The position numbers and the translations under genes were made by a program. 64,000 bases of DNA from NCBI GenBank assembly GCA_964019695.1, contig OZ026525.1, positions 59,800,253 to 59,864,252 on the forward strand, in the 5' to 3' direction. This DNA comes from Loripinus fragilis. Taxonomy: Eukaryota; Mollusca; Bivalvia; Lucinida; Lucinidae. Positions 11,181 to 22,969 of the stretch are shown here, one piece after another; within the stretch, counting starts at the first letter, position 1; each line of letters opens with the position of its first letter. The notes below the pieces were generated by a model. It worked only from the letters and a program-made list of their open reading frames with translations. It was not told where the DNA came from and made no database searches.

Positions 11181-12088
11181 GCTAAAAATGTGAAAATATC
11201 ATTTTGACCACATTGTTGGAATTCTTATGTCACAGCTCAATTATAAAATTTTGGTAGAGGGCACCATGAGGAGGAAGATGGCGCTCAAAATATTTCTTAT
11301 CTAGGCTATGGTGGCCCCTTCGTTTGGTGGAGCGAAAATTTGTGCATTTTTGGTAGCAACATATGGAACATTTATGTTGAATTATTTCGAATGCAGACTA
11401 GCTGTTCAGGAGAAAATGTTCTTTAGACATTTTCTGATCTACGGCTCTTGCAGCTAGCATGGAGCAGAATCATTTATGCAATTTCTGTAGGGGGCACAAT
11501 GGGGAACATTTATATGATTTTTCAATTTTGACCAAATGATCAATAGGAGATGTCTTTTTAAAGATAAAGTTAACGGAAGCACAGACGCATGAGGGATGCC
11601 AGAAGCGGGACGAAGCCTAATCACAATAGCTCACATTGAACTTTTCACTTATGTGAGCTTAAAAGAGCATTCAAGTACAACCTTTATTGGACACAAAAAG
11701 TTTGCTGCAAGCCCTTGCTTGCAGTATACCCTAAAGCATTATGACCCACTTTAATTCACCCAAAGCCTTATTTGACCAAAATAAGATTATGTAAATTTAA
11801 ATATAAGCGTTTCAACCAAAACCATATATTAGTCCTGACCTCTTAACTGAAATGGACAACAATTGAAACAGCAATGATGCAATAAATGACAAAGTTATAC
11901 ATGCTCCAATTTTGTCCAAAAGGGAGAGTTAAGCTAAGAGGTGTAGCTGTTGCAAACATTTATGTTGTAAATCAACTATTAAATCTAACGTTAATGGAAG
12001 ACAATTTTCTGTAATTACTAATTCTGATCTTGATTGAAAATCAACTGATGTTATTTATGTTTTATCTTGAGAAGAGAAAAATTGTGGC

Positions 12089-12616
12089 ATGCAATATGTT
12101 GGCCAAACTTGTAGATTTCTAAAAACTAGATTTTCTGAGCACTATCGTCGAACAAAAAAGCCTCGCAAAGTTGATAATTTTCTTTATAGGCATTTCAAAC
12201 AAACTAATCACTCTACTAGCAGTATTTCAATTCAGCCTGTTGAAAAGATAATATATGGTGATAATTCCACTAAAAGATATAGAAATATTCTTAGGCATGA
12301 ATTAGAATTAAAGGGGATAAAATTGTTACAGACACCACATCCACTTGGTTTTAATGATAATATTTACCATGAGGGCAACATTTCTAGATTACCTGATTTT
12401 GATGTTTTTTCTCTTTTAGATATCCGTAAACGTAATAACCGATCTCATGGTAAACGCAAAAATGGAAATTTAAAACGCAAAAATAAACATGTTTTAACTC
12501 TTTCAGAATTAAGTATCATCTTAAAACATTCTGGCCGACATATGGCCCTTTCACGTTTAGTAACTCTTTCTTTATCTTCACTTCGTAATTTGGATACTCG
12601 TAGATTCAGAAATTAA
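12089..12616 (+). pseudogene. GIY-YIG endonuclease part of the Naiad ORF
   Basis: A 175-residue open segment. It begins inside the nuclease motif: upstream in frame the sequence reads NCGMQYVGQT, where GMQYVG stands for GIY-YIG. The catalytic Arg is in LKTRFSEHYRR and a candidate metal-binding Glu in IQPVEKI. The rest is basic (RKRNNRSHGKRKNGNLKRKN), a likely nucleic-acid-binding linker to the RT. An in-frame stop just upstream (about 12071) means the ATG at 12089 is not a real start; the domain continues 5'. In Penelope-like elements this nuclease is thought to nick target DNA for reverse transcription. The frame is lost after 12616. Confidence 0.8.
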
Positions 12617-12639
12617 TCATATTAGACATTTTATTAAAA

Positions 12640-13614
12640 TTCAATTTGTCAACAAGGGGATTGAATTCATTAACTTACCCAGTATATTTAAAGATAAATC
12701 TGTTATCTCTTCTATTCCTACGTATTTTGAAAATAAGGAATCCCCTATCATTTGTTATAAGTATAATAAACCTATTCGTAGTACTGTTTTTAACTATAAC
12801 AAATGAGTAACAGAACTTGATATCCAAAATTCTATTCCTGACTCCTGAGATTGCATAGACTCTAAGTATTGCTATCAACCTGCCGGTCATATAGTCACAG
12901 GGGATTTAAAAATCATAACTGATTCAAGAATTCGGTCTTTTATATGTAAGGGACCTAAATATAGGTTTCCTGTGCAAATAGACTTCAAATCATGTTGTGA
13001 GGAAGTTGCAGGAGCCTTTCAAGAATTTTGTAATCGCTGGTGTAAACGAGAGCATGTTGAGTCCAATGCCTTAAATAGTTGGAAACTTAATATTTTCAAA
13101 ATTATTGATGGTAGAATTTCATTTTATTGCAACAATTTAGATCTTCTACCACCTTAACCTAAATTCACTTTTAGACACTTGAAGAAAGGGATCCAGGAAT
13201 TCCATAGGAAGTTTGTTTTGGCCCCCGCAGATAAGGCTGCTAACAATGTTGTGGTCGTTTGAAAAAGATACTATATAAACACCCTAAAGCAAGAACTTAG
13301 CACTGCCAAAACATATGAGCATAACAGGCATGATGAGACGTCTATCGTTGATAGGCATCGATGCCATATGGCAGCTAACTTTGGGTTGTTTGTTGATGAG
13401 GACCATAGCAAGCTTCCTATGTTACACTGGTTACCTAAACTTCATAAACGGCCCTGTAAGTCACGTTTTATTGCTAATTCTAGTGCATGTACAACTTCTG
13501 AGTTGTCTCTTCTTTTGAATTAAATATTGTCATTAAATATTGCACAACAGTTTATGAAAGAAATGGTAAAATTTATTTTGGTCTATTAAAAATTCAGGTG
13601 AAATTCTTAATAAA
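12640..13614 (+). pseudogene. Naiad linker and N-terminal RT motifs, frame-broken
   Basis: Penelope RT text is recognisable across several frames. It includes a Cys-containing block (CCEEVAGAFQEFCNRWCKRE, about 12995-13050), then APADKA (about 13225-13245), and LPKLHKRPCKSRFIANSSA (about 13430-13485). The last two are typical RT motifs 1 and 2 of this group. Stops and indels occur near 13158, 13260, 13520 and 13570. Confidence 0.75.
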
Positions 13615-14451
13615 TTGAAGTCTAGAGATTTTCTAGCATCTGGTTTGCCTACATATGATTTCTCTACTCTCTATACTACATTACCTCATAATCTAATAAA
13701 AGATAAACTAAGAGAATTAATTGAACAAACATTTAACAGAGAGGGCTCACTTTATTTGGCTTGTAATGATAAAAATGCCTTTTTTACTTCTGAACAACCT
13801 AAACGATATAAATTGTGGTCATGTCAGAAAATGTGTGATGCGCTACATTATCTTTTGGACAATATATTTATAAGATTTAACTCTAAATTATATAGACAAA
13901 TTGTTGGTATTCCAATGGGTACTAATTGTGCTCCTCTTGTTGCAGATTTGTTTTTGTTTTGTTATGAGAGAGACTTTATGTTATCTCTGTCAGACAATAA
14001 TCAAGCTGATATTATTGAAGCTTTTAACTCTACCTCCAGATATTTAGATGACTTACTTAATATTGATAATCCTTATTTTGAACAAATGGTAGGTCAGATA
14101 TATCCAACTGAACTTCAGTTAAATAAGGCAAATTCTTCTGATACTGAAGCTCCGTTTTTGGACTTGAACTTGTCAATAACAAATGGCATAGTTTCTTCTA
14201 AAATTTATGATAAACGGGATGATTTTAATTTTGAAATAGTAAATTTCCCATTTCTTAATGGAGATGTTCCTCGCTCTCCTTCCTATGGTGTATATATTTC
14301 TCAGCTTATTCATTTTGCTAGAGTGTGCTCTAATGTTGATGACTTCAACAACAGAAACTTATTTTTAACTGCTAAATTATTAAAACAAGGTTATAGATAT
14401 CATAAAATTCGAAAAGCATTTTTTAATTCTACTACAGACACTCAGAGTTAA
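13615..14451 (+). pseudogene. Reverse transcriptase core of Naiad copy B
   Basis: A 278-codon open segment with the catalytic palm intact: motif A TYDFSTLYTTLPH (about residues 13-25), motif B GIPMGTNCAPLVADLF (about 98-113), and motif C RYLDDL with its two Asp (about 143-148). It continues into the thumb region (IYDKRDDFNFEIVNFPFLNG). The apparent TAA at 14449 follows a one-base loss near 14428. In the other frame the protein goes on (ELIVKYNIGLKTLL), as it does in copy A. The first codon here is TTG, so this is an internal segment, not a start. Confidence 0.85.
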
Positions 14452-14618
14452 TTGTTAAATACAACATTGGGTTAAAAACTCTTCTGCAACAAGGCATATC
14501 AGAACCTATATTTTATGGTGATTTAGTCTATAAATTCAAACGAATTGTTGGAAAACCTAATTTAAGTGATCAATTCAAAAAGATTGTAAAACGTTATATA
14601 GGGTTGGATATAATTTGA

Positions 14619-15297
14619 ATATCATGCGACAGTCTGCATGCCTAGTTTTAAACCCAATCATGGTTTACAGCTATGGTTTCCTCTTTAATTGCACGACAGT
14701 GGGTCAGGCCTCAGACTCTATGACGGCTCTGACGTAGAGCTTTAATCGGTGGGTTGGTGCCTGATGCTTATCTGTACCTGGACCCACCGTGGCTCAACTT
14801 GAGGTTTTCTTTAGCGCTGACTATCTGTGAGTCATGAGCCCTTTTCTTTGTTTCATCATGGAGTGTTAATTTGATTAGAGTGTTTTCCATGATGATACAT
14901 TGCATTAGTTAGATGGCCTCCATGCGAGCTGAACATTTCTTGTACTTCAACAACAGCAGAATCTAGGGCGAAGATTTGGTACCAGTAAAATGCATTTAAG
15001 CCCCCCGGTGGCTTAGGCTGCTGTCCGTTCTAAGGCGGTGGTTCTGTTGTTGTTGACTTTTTGTATATTGTTACTCCCATTGTGGGAGTCTGTAATTGTT
15101 CTATGTTTTGTTGTACCTTACTTTATGTCCATTCTAGTATTGCAATCATCTTGATGGGGAAGAGAGAGCTGATTGCTTTGCTTAATTTGTCTTCCTGGTG
15201 TCTTGTGATTGTTGAGCAGCTCTTCCTCGCGGTGCCACGGGGTTGTCTGCAGTTTGTGATTGTGGTATTTCCTGATCATACACACTTACTATTTTTG
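14619..15297 (+). mobile_element. 3' untranslated tail of Naiad copy B
   Basis: Non-coding 3' tail shared with 1-215 (-), 22503-22969 (+), 35232-35490 (+), 59422-59715 (-) and shorter pieces. Markers in order: 'cctgatgcttatctgtacct', 'ttgtttcatcatgg', 'gatgatacattgcattag', 'gttactcccattgtgggagt', 'gatggggaagagagagctg' and the terminal 'cttactatttttg'. Confidence 0.85.
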
Positions 15298-15399
15298 GCT
15301 CAAACCATCTTTATATCGCATTTTCAATATTTCATAAGCACACAAAGTATTGAAAGGATATACTTGAATCTCTACGTTGAGTTGATTTCACTTACGCCT

Positions 15400-17070
15400 C
15401 GGTAACGTTTGCCACGGTCGTCGTACGATTTATTTGTCTATGATGTTCCCTACGATTTTTTCAGCATGGTAGGCAGCTATAAGCTACGACGTATGTGTTT
15501 ACATTTCTTACGATCACCTTATGATTTCTTTTGGTGGCAAACTAGCACAAAGCCTTACAGAGACCTTACGGATATCGTACAACAGCCGCAACGTTATCAT
15601 AAAATCATCATATTATCTTCGAGACCTCCATATATAAATCGCATGATGCACGTACGATGGCCTTGCGTAAGTCGCAAGGAGTTAGTACACTGACTGTGCA
15701 ATTGTTGTGTAATTATGTACATGGATTTAAACGGCCATCCATGTTCATTTTTTGGATTCCATTTGAACTGTTTTTCAAAGTCATGTGATCAAAAATCGTG
15801 CTATGAAGAGGCTAGTGTGTTAAATTGAACATGGCCTCAAGGTATGGAACAGCATGATACGTTTGTGTATATTTTAATGTCAATTTTTTAAAGTTCTGCA
15901 GTTTTCATAAAGTTTAAAGCACAGAATATTACAACATCCCCTTTTGTATAGTATACTTTTATAATTCGACAAGTATCACTTTAATTGAAAATATAAAGAT
16001 GCTTTAATTGTATCGTCTCGTAGATTCAGCGTAATCTAAAACGCGTAGTATTGTTTTATTTAATTTAATCATCCAAAGGCACTCTACGGCCAGCAACACA
16101 TAAAATCTTCGTCTTAAGCAAAATGAAGTCGTTGCATGCAAACAACAGACATACTGACCAAAATGCGCTTTCTTTCACCGGCCTGGTCAGCACATTTGCC
16201 ATTCGTTTTTAGTAAAATTTATTTTATAGAACATACATAAATTCAAATTTCAATGTTCGAACTAGTCACATATTCTCACTACGAAACCCATATAATTTAT
16301 TCCTTGAAGTAATACTCAAATTCAAATCCCAGAGTTATAAATCGCAAAAATATCTGGACTTTTTATTAATCTTATCTCATTTATTAAAACCCTTATCCAA
16401 CTAGGATTTTATAAACTAAAATGCATATGCATTTCACATTAGGTGCATATTTTCAATTGCACTTCAGACACTTTTATCATGGAAGCATACTCTATATGCC
16501 CTGATTAGACTGCTTCCATCAGCAAACTGGACTGGGTCCATATTGAGTCACACTGAGTGGTGGTATTAGAGACATCGCCTGAAGACAAATATTGAAATGA
16601 AACAAACAGCTAATGATAACCAATATATACCCGTCTAGAAATCGTTGACACGTAGCAAGGCCACCGCAGGATCATTGTGCCGTCGCCTTGGGGTTACCGC
16701 AGGATGACTGTCTGATGTCGGTACGATAATATGGGCCCTGCAAGGGCATCGTGCGGCGACCTTGTGGGCTCCTTACCACTATTGCTAGAGTCTACGATCA
16801 TTTTTGGGCCAAAATGACAATCTAAAACCCTTGGTTATCCTCACCATCACCGTGCGGTGCCCATACAGGGATCATGACGATATCACTACAATGTGTCTAC
16901 GGGCTACGCGCTTACGATTTTTTTCAAATTTGTCATTGTGCGGAGTTAAACAGAATCGTAGAGGCCAATATGCTCGTAAATCCGTACAAAGATTGCAAGA
17001 ACTCCCTGCGGAGACGGCACGGAAACGGTGATATTGGACATCGTAGGGGCATCTAATTGTCGTAAGGCAA
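15400..17070. other. Two CpG-rich patches in an otherwise empty stretch
   Basis: 15400-15690 and 16640-17070 are conspicuously richer in CG dinucleotides than their neighbours and crowded with short tacgat/cgtac/cgtaag motifs on both strands. Examples are cgtacgat, tacgatcatttt, ttacgattttttt and gtcgtaagg. The part between (15700-16640) is plain AT-rich DNA. No protein family was recognised in the short frames. They may be two ends or copies of one unidentified repeat. Confidence 0.4.
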
Positions 17071-17221
17071 ATGTAACTGAGGCATTAGTGTGTATTGTTA
17101 ACAATCATTTATATATGAAATGGTAAAAAAATGGCTAAGAATTTATCAAAATTATTTTATCATCGACAAATGCCTAATGCACATCTTCAATTTGCAGTTT
17201 TACAATCACTCACTATTTTTG

Positions 17222-17415
17222 GTTGATATGATTCTTTACGTCCCAGTCAAAAACTTTCAGTAATATCAGGACGAATCATCCTGGGTTGAACCAGTACTAA
17301 GCAAAGATTAATTTGCCTTACTCAAGAACACAGTGCAGTGACGCCTTGGGGACTGGAACCCGCAACCTCTCAGTCTATAGTCAAGTGCTCTCCCACTGAG
17401 CCATTGTGCTCCTCC
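17222..17415 (-). mobile_element. tRNA-derived SINE, family B
   Basis: Minus copy: 'gattctttacgtcccagtca' is the tail end, followed by 'gggttgaaccagtactaagc' (body) and 'ggaacccgcaacctctcagt' with 'cactgagccattgtgctcc' (reverse complements of box B and box A). 17416-18030 holds no gene. Confidence 0.8.
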
Positions 17416-18029
17416 AATATGTCATGGCACTTTGGCCATATTGCAAATACCATACAGTTAGAATTACATAGAGGCATAACTCTTGCAATATTGACCCTAT
17501 AGTTCCTTTTTCTTACCAAACATGCATTGTACTGTGATTAAGGTGTGTAGCAAATTTGAACCAACTCAGACAAAAGATGCATAGAAAGTTATTTAACCAA
17601 ATTCTCAAAACAGTGACGGAATGACTGGCATGCTAAAAACAGAGTGGAGTAGGTATAAAACGTGAATCCTGCGCTATCTGGTAAGATTGTATCTACTTCA
17701 GAGACCAAATGCCGCAGCCAGAGTGTTCTTTTTGCATTCAATGAATATAAAAACCCTTAGCTCCTTCATGCGCATACACATCAAAATATCTTATTAAATA
17801 AACAATTCAGGTGTTCACTTCATGCATCTGTCTAATATGGTGTTATTCCATACACTCACCGAAGTATGAAAAAATTGATATATTGTTTTAAAATATAGTA
17901 TTTTAACATTGTACCTGCGTTTGTGACCCATTGATTGGCGTTTCCGAAGACTGCCATTCCATTCCTCCATTGTCTGAACTTTGTCTTTCAGTTTGCTTTT
18001 GCTGCAAATCATTCTGAAAAAAAAAGAAA

Positions 18030-18183
18030 CCTAATTAGGCTTAGCCGGCAGTGGTTCTGGCTTAAAATGGCTCAGAAACTGGGCCACAACTTAAAGTCTC
18101 ATCTGACAGACTGGTGGAACCGGGGATTAAACTCAAGACCCCTGTGTACCAGGTGAGTGACTTATCCACTACACCACGTCGGC
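18030..18183 (-). mobile_element. tRNA-like SINE, family C
   Basis: The reverse complement begins agccgacgtggtgtagtgg (box A), with 'gagtttaatccccgg' as box B, so it is a Pol III tRNA-like head. The far end 'ggcttagccggcagtggttc' recurs at about 43029-43048. No intact tRNA cloverleaf was found. Confidence 0.55.
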
Positions 18184-18194
18184 TACTAATACCC

Positions 18195-19330
18195 TTGTCA
18201 TAGTTAGTAAGGGTACAAAGATCAGAAATCAATACAATCAAGTACCACACCTGACCTAGGGTACCAATGGGAAAGTGACAAACTCAAAGTTAGACACCAC
18301 AAACGAGAGCAAAGAGGTCAGCCTGTTCCATGCAGGTGACAACAAAGCACAAATAAACAGACGCGCACAAAGGCATAACAAACACAAAACAGAAGAAACA
18401 AAAATGATCCACAAGAGAAGTACCGCCTTGGAACCGTCAGTAAAATTATTTTACTGGAGGGCTTAAACTGGTTTCACAGCACCCAACTAACCCTTAATTC
18501 AGATGTGGATCAAGAAACATAGATATATGGTTTGCATGAAAGACCCCTAACTTATCAATGCATCATCTCCTAGAACATATAAATCAGGATATAAAAAGGA
18601 GATAAAGCAAAGATAAGGACTCTACCAGAGCAAAAGAAACCCAACAGGCAAACTGGTGGGCCTGACAAACAGCCAAAGCATCAGGCCCCTACCATCTCAT
18701 CAATAGATAAGTCTTTAAGTCGGAACCGTCATAGAGTCTGAGGTTCCACCCACCAGCATGCAATTAAAGAGGAAAGCAAAGCAAAGTTGCCAACCGTGAT
18801 TGGGTTTACCACCAAGCATACAGTCTGTTGCAATACATTAATGTTATAACCAGTCTTTTATAATGGGAAATTATTTTAATGAACTCCGCAGAAAAATTAT
18901 TAGAGCCAACAATCTTATTCAACTTATACACCAAATCACCGTAGAATTCAGGTTCCAAAAGTCCTTGGCGCAAGAGAGATTTAAGTCCAACTTGGAATTT
19001 AGATATCAAATTATAATATGTCTATAAAATTTAGAAAAGGTTTTGCAAAATTTATCATACCAATAGCCTTGCTTAAGAAGTTTCTGAGTTAACAATTTAT
19101 TGCAAGTGTTGAAGTCAGTAAAATGGATCGATGCTCTAGCAAAACGAATATGTTGAGAGAAATAGACTCCATAGTATGTAGAGTGAGGAACATCACCATC
19201 AAAAAATGGAAAACTGACAATTTCAAAATCAAAGTCGTCACGTTTATCATAAATTTTGGTAGAAACAATATCATTAGAAATTGACAAATGCAAGTCTAAA
19301 AATGCAGCTTAGGTATCAGTGGTATCATGT
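18195..19330 (-). pseudogene. Second Penelope-like lineage (PLE-2), 5'-truncated copy
   Basis: Minus-strand RT C-terminal region related to Naiad but clearly diverged: LHLSISNDIVSTKIYDKRDD (about 19290-19235) and GLKSLLRQGLLEPEFYGDL (about 18985-18930). A different 3' tail (18195-18800) follows, with 'gtcagacccaccagttt'-like text and a terminal 'ttgtatcgattcctgatctt' type end. The same tail occurs on the plus strand at 47390-47965 and as pieces near 30945, 37180 and 53508. It is frameshifted between the two segments and truncated near 19330 (a stop replaces Glu in DTEAPFLDL). The GIY-YIG part is missing. Confidence 0.75.
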
Positions 19331-19639
19331 AGTTTCTTTGTTTTGTTTGTCCAATTGATATTAAAAACCCGGTAAAGAAATTAGTGTGCAAGCACAACTT
19401 TTCAACTTCCTTTGTCTTTTGGATGAGACTTCAAGCCTTAGCCTGGTCAATGGGCAGTTTGTAACCAGAACTACTGCCGGTTGAGACTTCAGGTGCTTCT
19501 GGACACAAAACTATAAATCACACCTGCTCAGTACTGGTTGTTGCCTATCAGAATGTTTATAAATCACATATTTTTAATGAAACGATTAAATGAAAGGTAT
19601 ATTTCCTGCATTCTTATGGAGCCCAGGGAGTTACATTCA

Positions 19640-19955
19640 ACTCTTTTTTATTGCCATACATTGACATATTATCATATTATTTCATTTTGTCACAAATTAT
19701 TATATCAAAAGAACATTTCGTTAATATCGCAATATTATAGCAATGTATTGAAATATTATTTCAATATATCGAAATAGTTATTAAGTTATATTGTTGTTTT
19801 TTCGATATAACGAATTATTATTTCTATTTATCAAATTCTTATTTAGATACATTGACACATCATTACAATATATCAAAATCAAAATAATTATTAAGATAAA
19901 TTGAATTAATTATTACGATATATAGGATAATTATTTGATTTATCGATATAAATTT
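19640..19955. repeat. AT-rich imperfect short repeat
   Basis: Irregular repetition of 'aattatta' and 'atatcga(a)ata' type motifs about every 25-35 bp, on both strands (caatatatcgaaatag, cgatataacgaattatta, caatatatcaaaat, acgatatatagg, tatcgatataaa). No gene between 19331 and 19984. Confidence 0.5.
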
Positions 19956-19983
19956 GGCTATGTATGCTCTCACTTACAAGAGG

Positions 19984-20173
19984 GGAGCGCAGTGGCTCAA
20001 TGGTAGAGTGCTTGACTCGAGACTGAGGGGTTTTGAGCCTCACCCGCGTCACTGCCCTGTGTCCTTTAGCAAGACACATTAATCCTCGCTTAGTACTGGT
20101 TCAACCCAGGAAGACCCATCATTACATAACTGAAAGATTGTTGATGGGACGTAAAGAATCAAATAAAACAAAA
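19984..20173 (+). mobile_element. tRNA-derived SINE, family B, with target duplication
   Basis: Head 'gagcgcagtggctcaatggt' (box A) and 'ttttgagcctcacc' (weak box B), body 'cttagtactggttcaaccca', tail 'gggacgtaaagaatcaaat'. Flanks cttacaagagg (19973-19983) and ctttcaagagg (20174-20184) match at 10 of 11 bases, a target-site duplication. Confidence 0.85.
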
Positions 20174-20570
20174 CTTTCAAGAGGGTTTACTAGAAGACCG
20201 TGTTCAAGCAGCCTTACAAAGCTGCAAAATAGATACATTTGTATAATTAACCAAACTGATCCATTGCTGATTGAATATGATGCCCTTAATTTTAAAACAT
20301 GCATGTTAGGCTCAGTGAGAGGCATACACTTTAGTCCTAGCATTCGTCTATATCACTTAATGGTAAGTGTGAGCAGTGTATTCTCTGTTGAGACAGTGTG
20401 GGTGCATTTGAAGTAAGTACCTAGATCTTATGTACTTGCCAACTTTATGCACGAGCATATTGTAATTATTTTGATTTTGAATGAGTGTATTTAAAACATA
20501 TCTATCGTAACCAATTGGTAAAAATCACGTTTACTCTGCAGTGGTGGGACCTTTAGCTGTAGATGCGATT

Positions 20571-20720
20571 GCATGGGCGAGTGATTAGTGCTTCCAACTA
20601 TAGCAGGGTCCCAGTTTGATTCCCACTGGAGCCTAAAAAGTGAACCTTTTATCTTTGTATCATGAGTGAAATACTGTTGAAAAGGACAAAAGAAACGCCA
20701 AGCCATCCACTCATCGAAAT
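20571..20720 (+). mobile_element. Possible tRNA-like SINE head
   Basis: 'gggcgagtgattagtgcttc' resembles a box A and 'cagtttgattcccactgg' is a good box B. The body has no relative in the window. Could be a single tRNA-derived SINE of another family. Confidence 0.4.
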
Positions 20721-22500
20721 ATTTGATTATTGAGACCTTTAAGAGCAGTTCTATGTAACCACTTAATTTTTTCCATAGGGTCGTGGCACGCATAATCACC
20801 GATTATGCTGAAACTTTCCTATCTTGGTCATGGGGACACAATACCAAGCATTCAATTTTCTTTTCATCCCTATGCATGCACGTTGCCATGGAAACGGCAT
20901 ATGAACATTTTGGCTAAAAAGTGACAAACAATCACTTATTGATGGGTTTGCGAATGAAATCATTACTTTAGAGTAAACGATCTATATGTATGGACATATA
21001 CCACGTCCTGGATAGAAACAAGAAATCATAATTATATTTGGAAAACCTCTGTTTTTATCCATGCTCTGCCAAGTAGGTGGGATTTCAGAAATTTGACAAA
21101 GGTGTTTTGTGAGCCTTTTCAAAGAACATTTCATAGTGTCTGTTGTTGTATGCACATATGACGTCATACTTCAGAAATAGAACAAGGTTTCCTAAATTGA
21201 TTTATGAATACATTTTTAGGAAAGAATGGTTCCTGAAGCATTACCATGGCAACAATCAGTGTACAGACACAAAAAAGCAAATTTTAGTGTGGCTGTATTT
21301 CTGATCTCATAATTTTAAAATATCTTATTCATGCGATAATACAGTGGATAACCTCCCAATAAAAGACAGCTGATCTTGGTCTTCATTGTCTTCTATACAA
21401 GATAAAAAAAAGTTTGAAATAGCTAAATGCACTGTGCACTAATTATGAGGAGTATGTTTCACAAGCTACAATCTCAGCTCCGAATAGATCCAGCGAAGAT
21501 GTCAATAAAACTTGATTATTACTAAATGTTGCTTTTTGCGGATAAAAATCGTTATTCAATCATAAATTTTCTGCTTTTCTCCTGTTTCAATGGTCAGTTG
21601 ATATTTATTAAGGTGCTTGCCTTAAAGGAATTATGGGAGTCAATGGCTGATTAAGGCTCAAAAATATTGGTCAGTAACTTATTTCAGTACTCTTGGTACT
21701 AAACTTGAGAGATATTTCAACAGCTTTAAAATGAAAATAAGAGTGTACACATTAACTTATTTATTCTAAGAATGCTGTGTTAACACATGTTAGGAGATGA
21801 ACAAAACTCTAGGAAAACGTTGCTGTAAAAATTGTTTTATTTTAGTGGAGCTGCCATTAAATTGTGGTAAAGTCCTGATGCTTTTAGTTTATAAAAGTTA
21901 GTATTTGTTCGTATTTGCACTGCTTCAATGGGTTACTACAATTTAAACTAAAACATAAACAGTGTTAACGTTTTTATGTTTAAAAATTGTATGCCCTCGT
22001 TTGAATAAAGAGAATTAAAATCCAGTCTTCAGATAAGATTGTTTCTGTTTCTGGTGAAGCCAGCTATTCAGGATTTACATTGTTTATTGTCACAATGCTC
22101 TCATATTGATCATAAAAATGTACACGTGTATTGTCTGGAAATCAGAAGTTCGAAATAGTGTAAAATTGTAAACAACCCACAAAGAAGAGCGGCAAACACT
22201 AGGTCAAATATTTCATTCAATAAGGGTCTATATACTTTTTCGTTAAATTTTACACTTAGAAACTTTTTTTAAGGATAGCAAAATCACCTAAGTTACAGAT
22301 CTTAATATCTTATACATATTATGCAGCCATATTGATTAAAATCATATCATGTGATAACACATGCAGATAATTTCAGACAGGTACTACATGACACTCAGTT
22401 ATCCTTTACTGTGGTATAAACCAATCCATGGATGTGAAATTGATTTAAAATTAAAATGGTTTTTTACTGGTCCTTGTCGTTTAGCTATTCTTTTGAATCG
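20721..22500. other. No feature recognised
   Basis: AT-rich sequence without recognisable coding sequence, repeats shared within the window, or tRNA-like motifs. Confidence 0.5.
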
Positions 22501-22502
22501 AT

Positions 22503-22969
22503 ATGACTATCTGTGAATCATGAGCCCTTTTCTTTGTTTCATCATGGTATGTTAATTTGATTAGAGTGTTTCTCCATGATGATACATTGCATTAGTTAGA
22601 TGGCCTCCATGCGAGCTGAACATTTCCTGTACTTCAACAACAGCAGAATCTAGGGCAAAGATTTGGTACCAGTAAAATGCATTTAAGCCCCCCCCCCCAC
22701 CCCCAGTGGCTTAGGCTGCTGTTGTTGACTTTTTGTTTATTGTTACTCCCATTGTGGGAGTCTGTAATTGTTCTATGTTTTGTTGTACGTTACTTTATGT
22801 CCTTTCTAGTATTGCAATCATCTTGATGGGGAAGAGAGAGCTGATTGCTTTGCTTAATTTGTCTTCCTGGTGTCTTGTGATGGTTGAGCGGCTCTTCCTT
22901 ACGGTGCCACGGGGATGTCTGCGGTTTGTGATTGTGGTATTTCCTGATCATACTCACTTACTATTTTTG
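22503..22969 (+). mobile_element. Naiad 3'-tail copy, 5'-truncated
   Basis: Starts at 'gactatctgtgaatcatgag' and follows the tail of 14819-15297 closely to the terminal 'cttactatttttg'. It differs by a poly-C run at about 22688 and by loss of about 26 bp ('ccgttctaaggcggtggttc' and neighbours) between two ctgttg motifs. 22970-23734 holds no gene. Confidence 0.85.

Larger units (their letters stand above)
11930..15297 (+). mobile_element. Long Naiad-type Penelope-like retroelement (copy B)
   Basis: Ordered on the plus strand: a Cys-rich stretch (CSCCKHLCC, about 11950-11980), a GIY-YIG nuclease domain (from 12086), a linker, RT motifs (13200-14450), a C-terminal block to about 14618, and a 3' tail ending 'actatttttg' near 15297. 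The GIY-YIG domain lies before the RT, the permuted order described for the Naiad/Chlamys branch of Penelope-like elements rather than classical Penelope. At least five frame breaks and in-frame stops separate the pieces, so the copy is inactive. The 5' boundary is uncertain; no terminal duplication was recognised. The same 3' tail recurs in nine or more fragments in the window. Confidence 0.85.

Noticed and set aside
14428..14460. Possible programmed frameshift after the Naiad RT (TAA at 14449 also appears in frame in copy C)
   Set aside because: Copy A reads straight through this point in the other frame (HSELIVKY), as does the homologous PLE-2 block, so copies B and C most simply carry small deletions in an A/T run.
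11930..15297. Hammerhead ribozyme in the Penelope-like element
   Set aside because: Searched by eye for the ctgatga core followed by gaaa near the element ends; no convincing pair was found.
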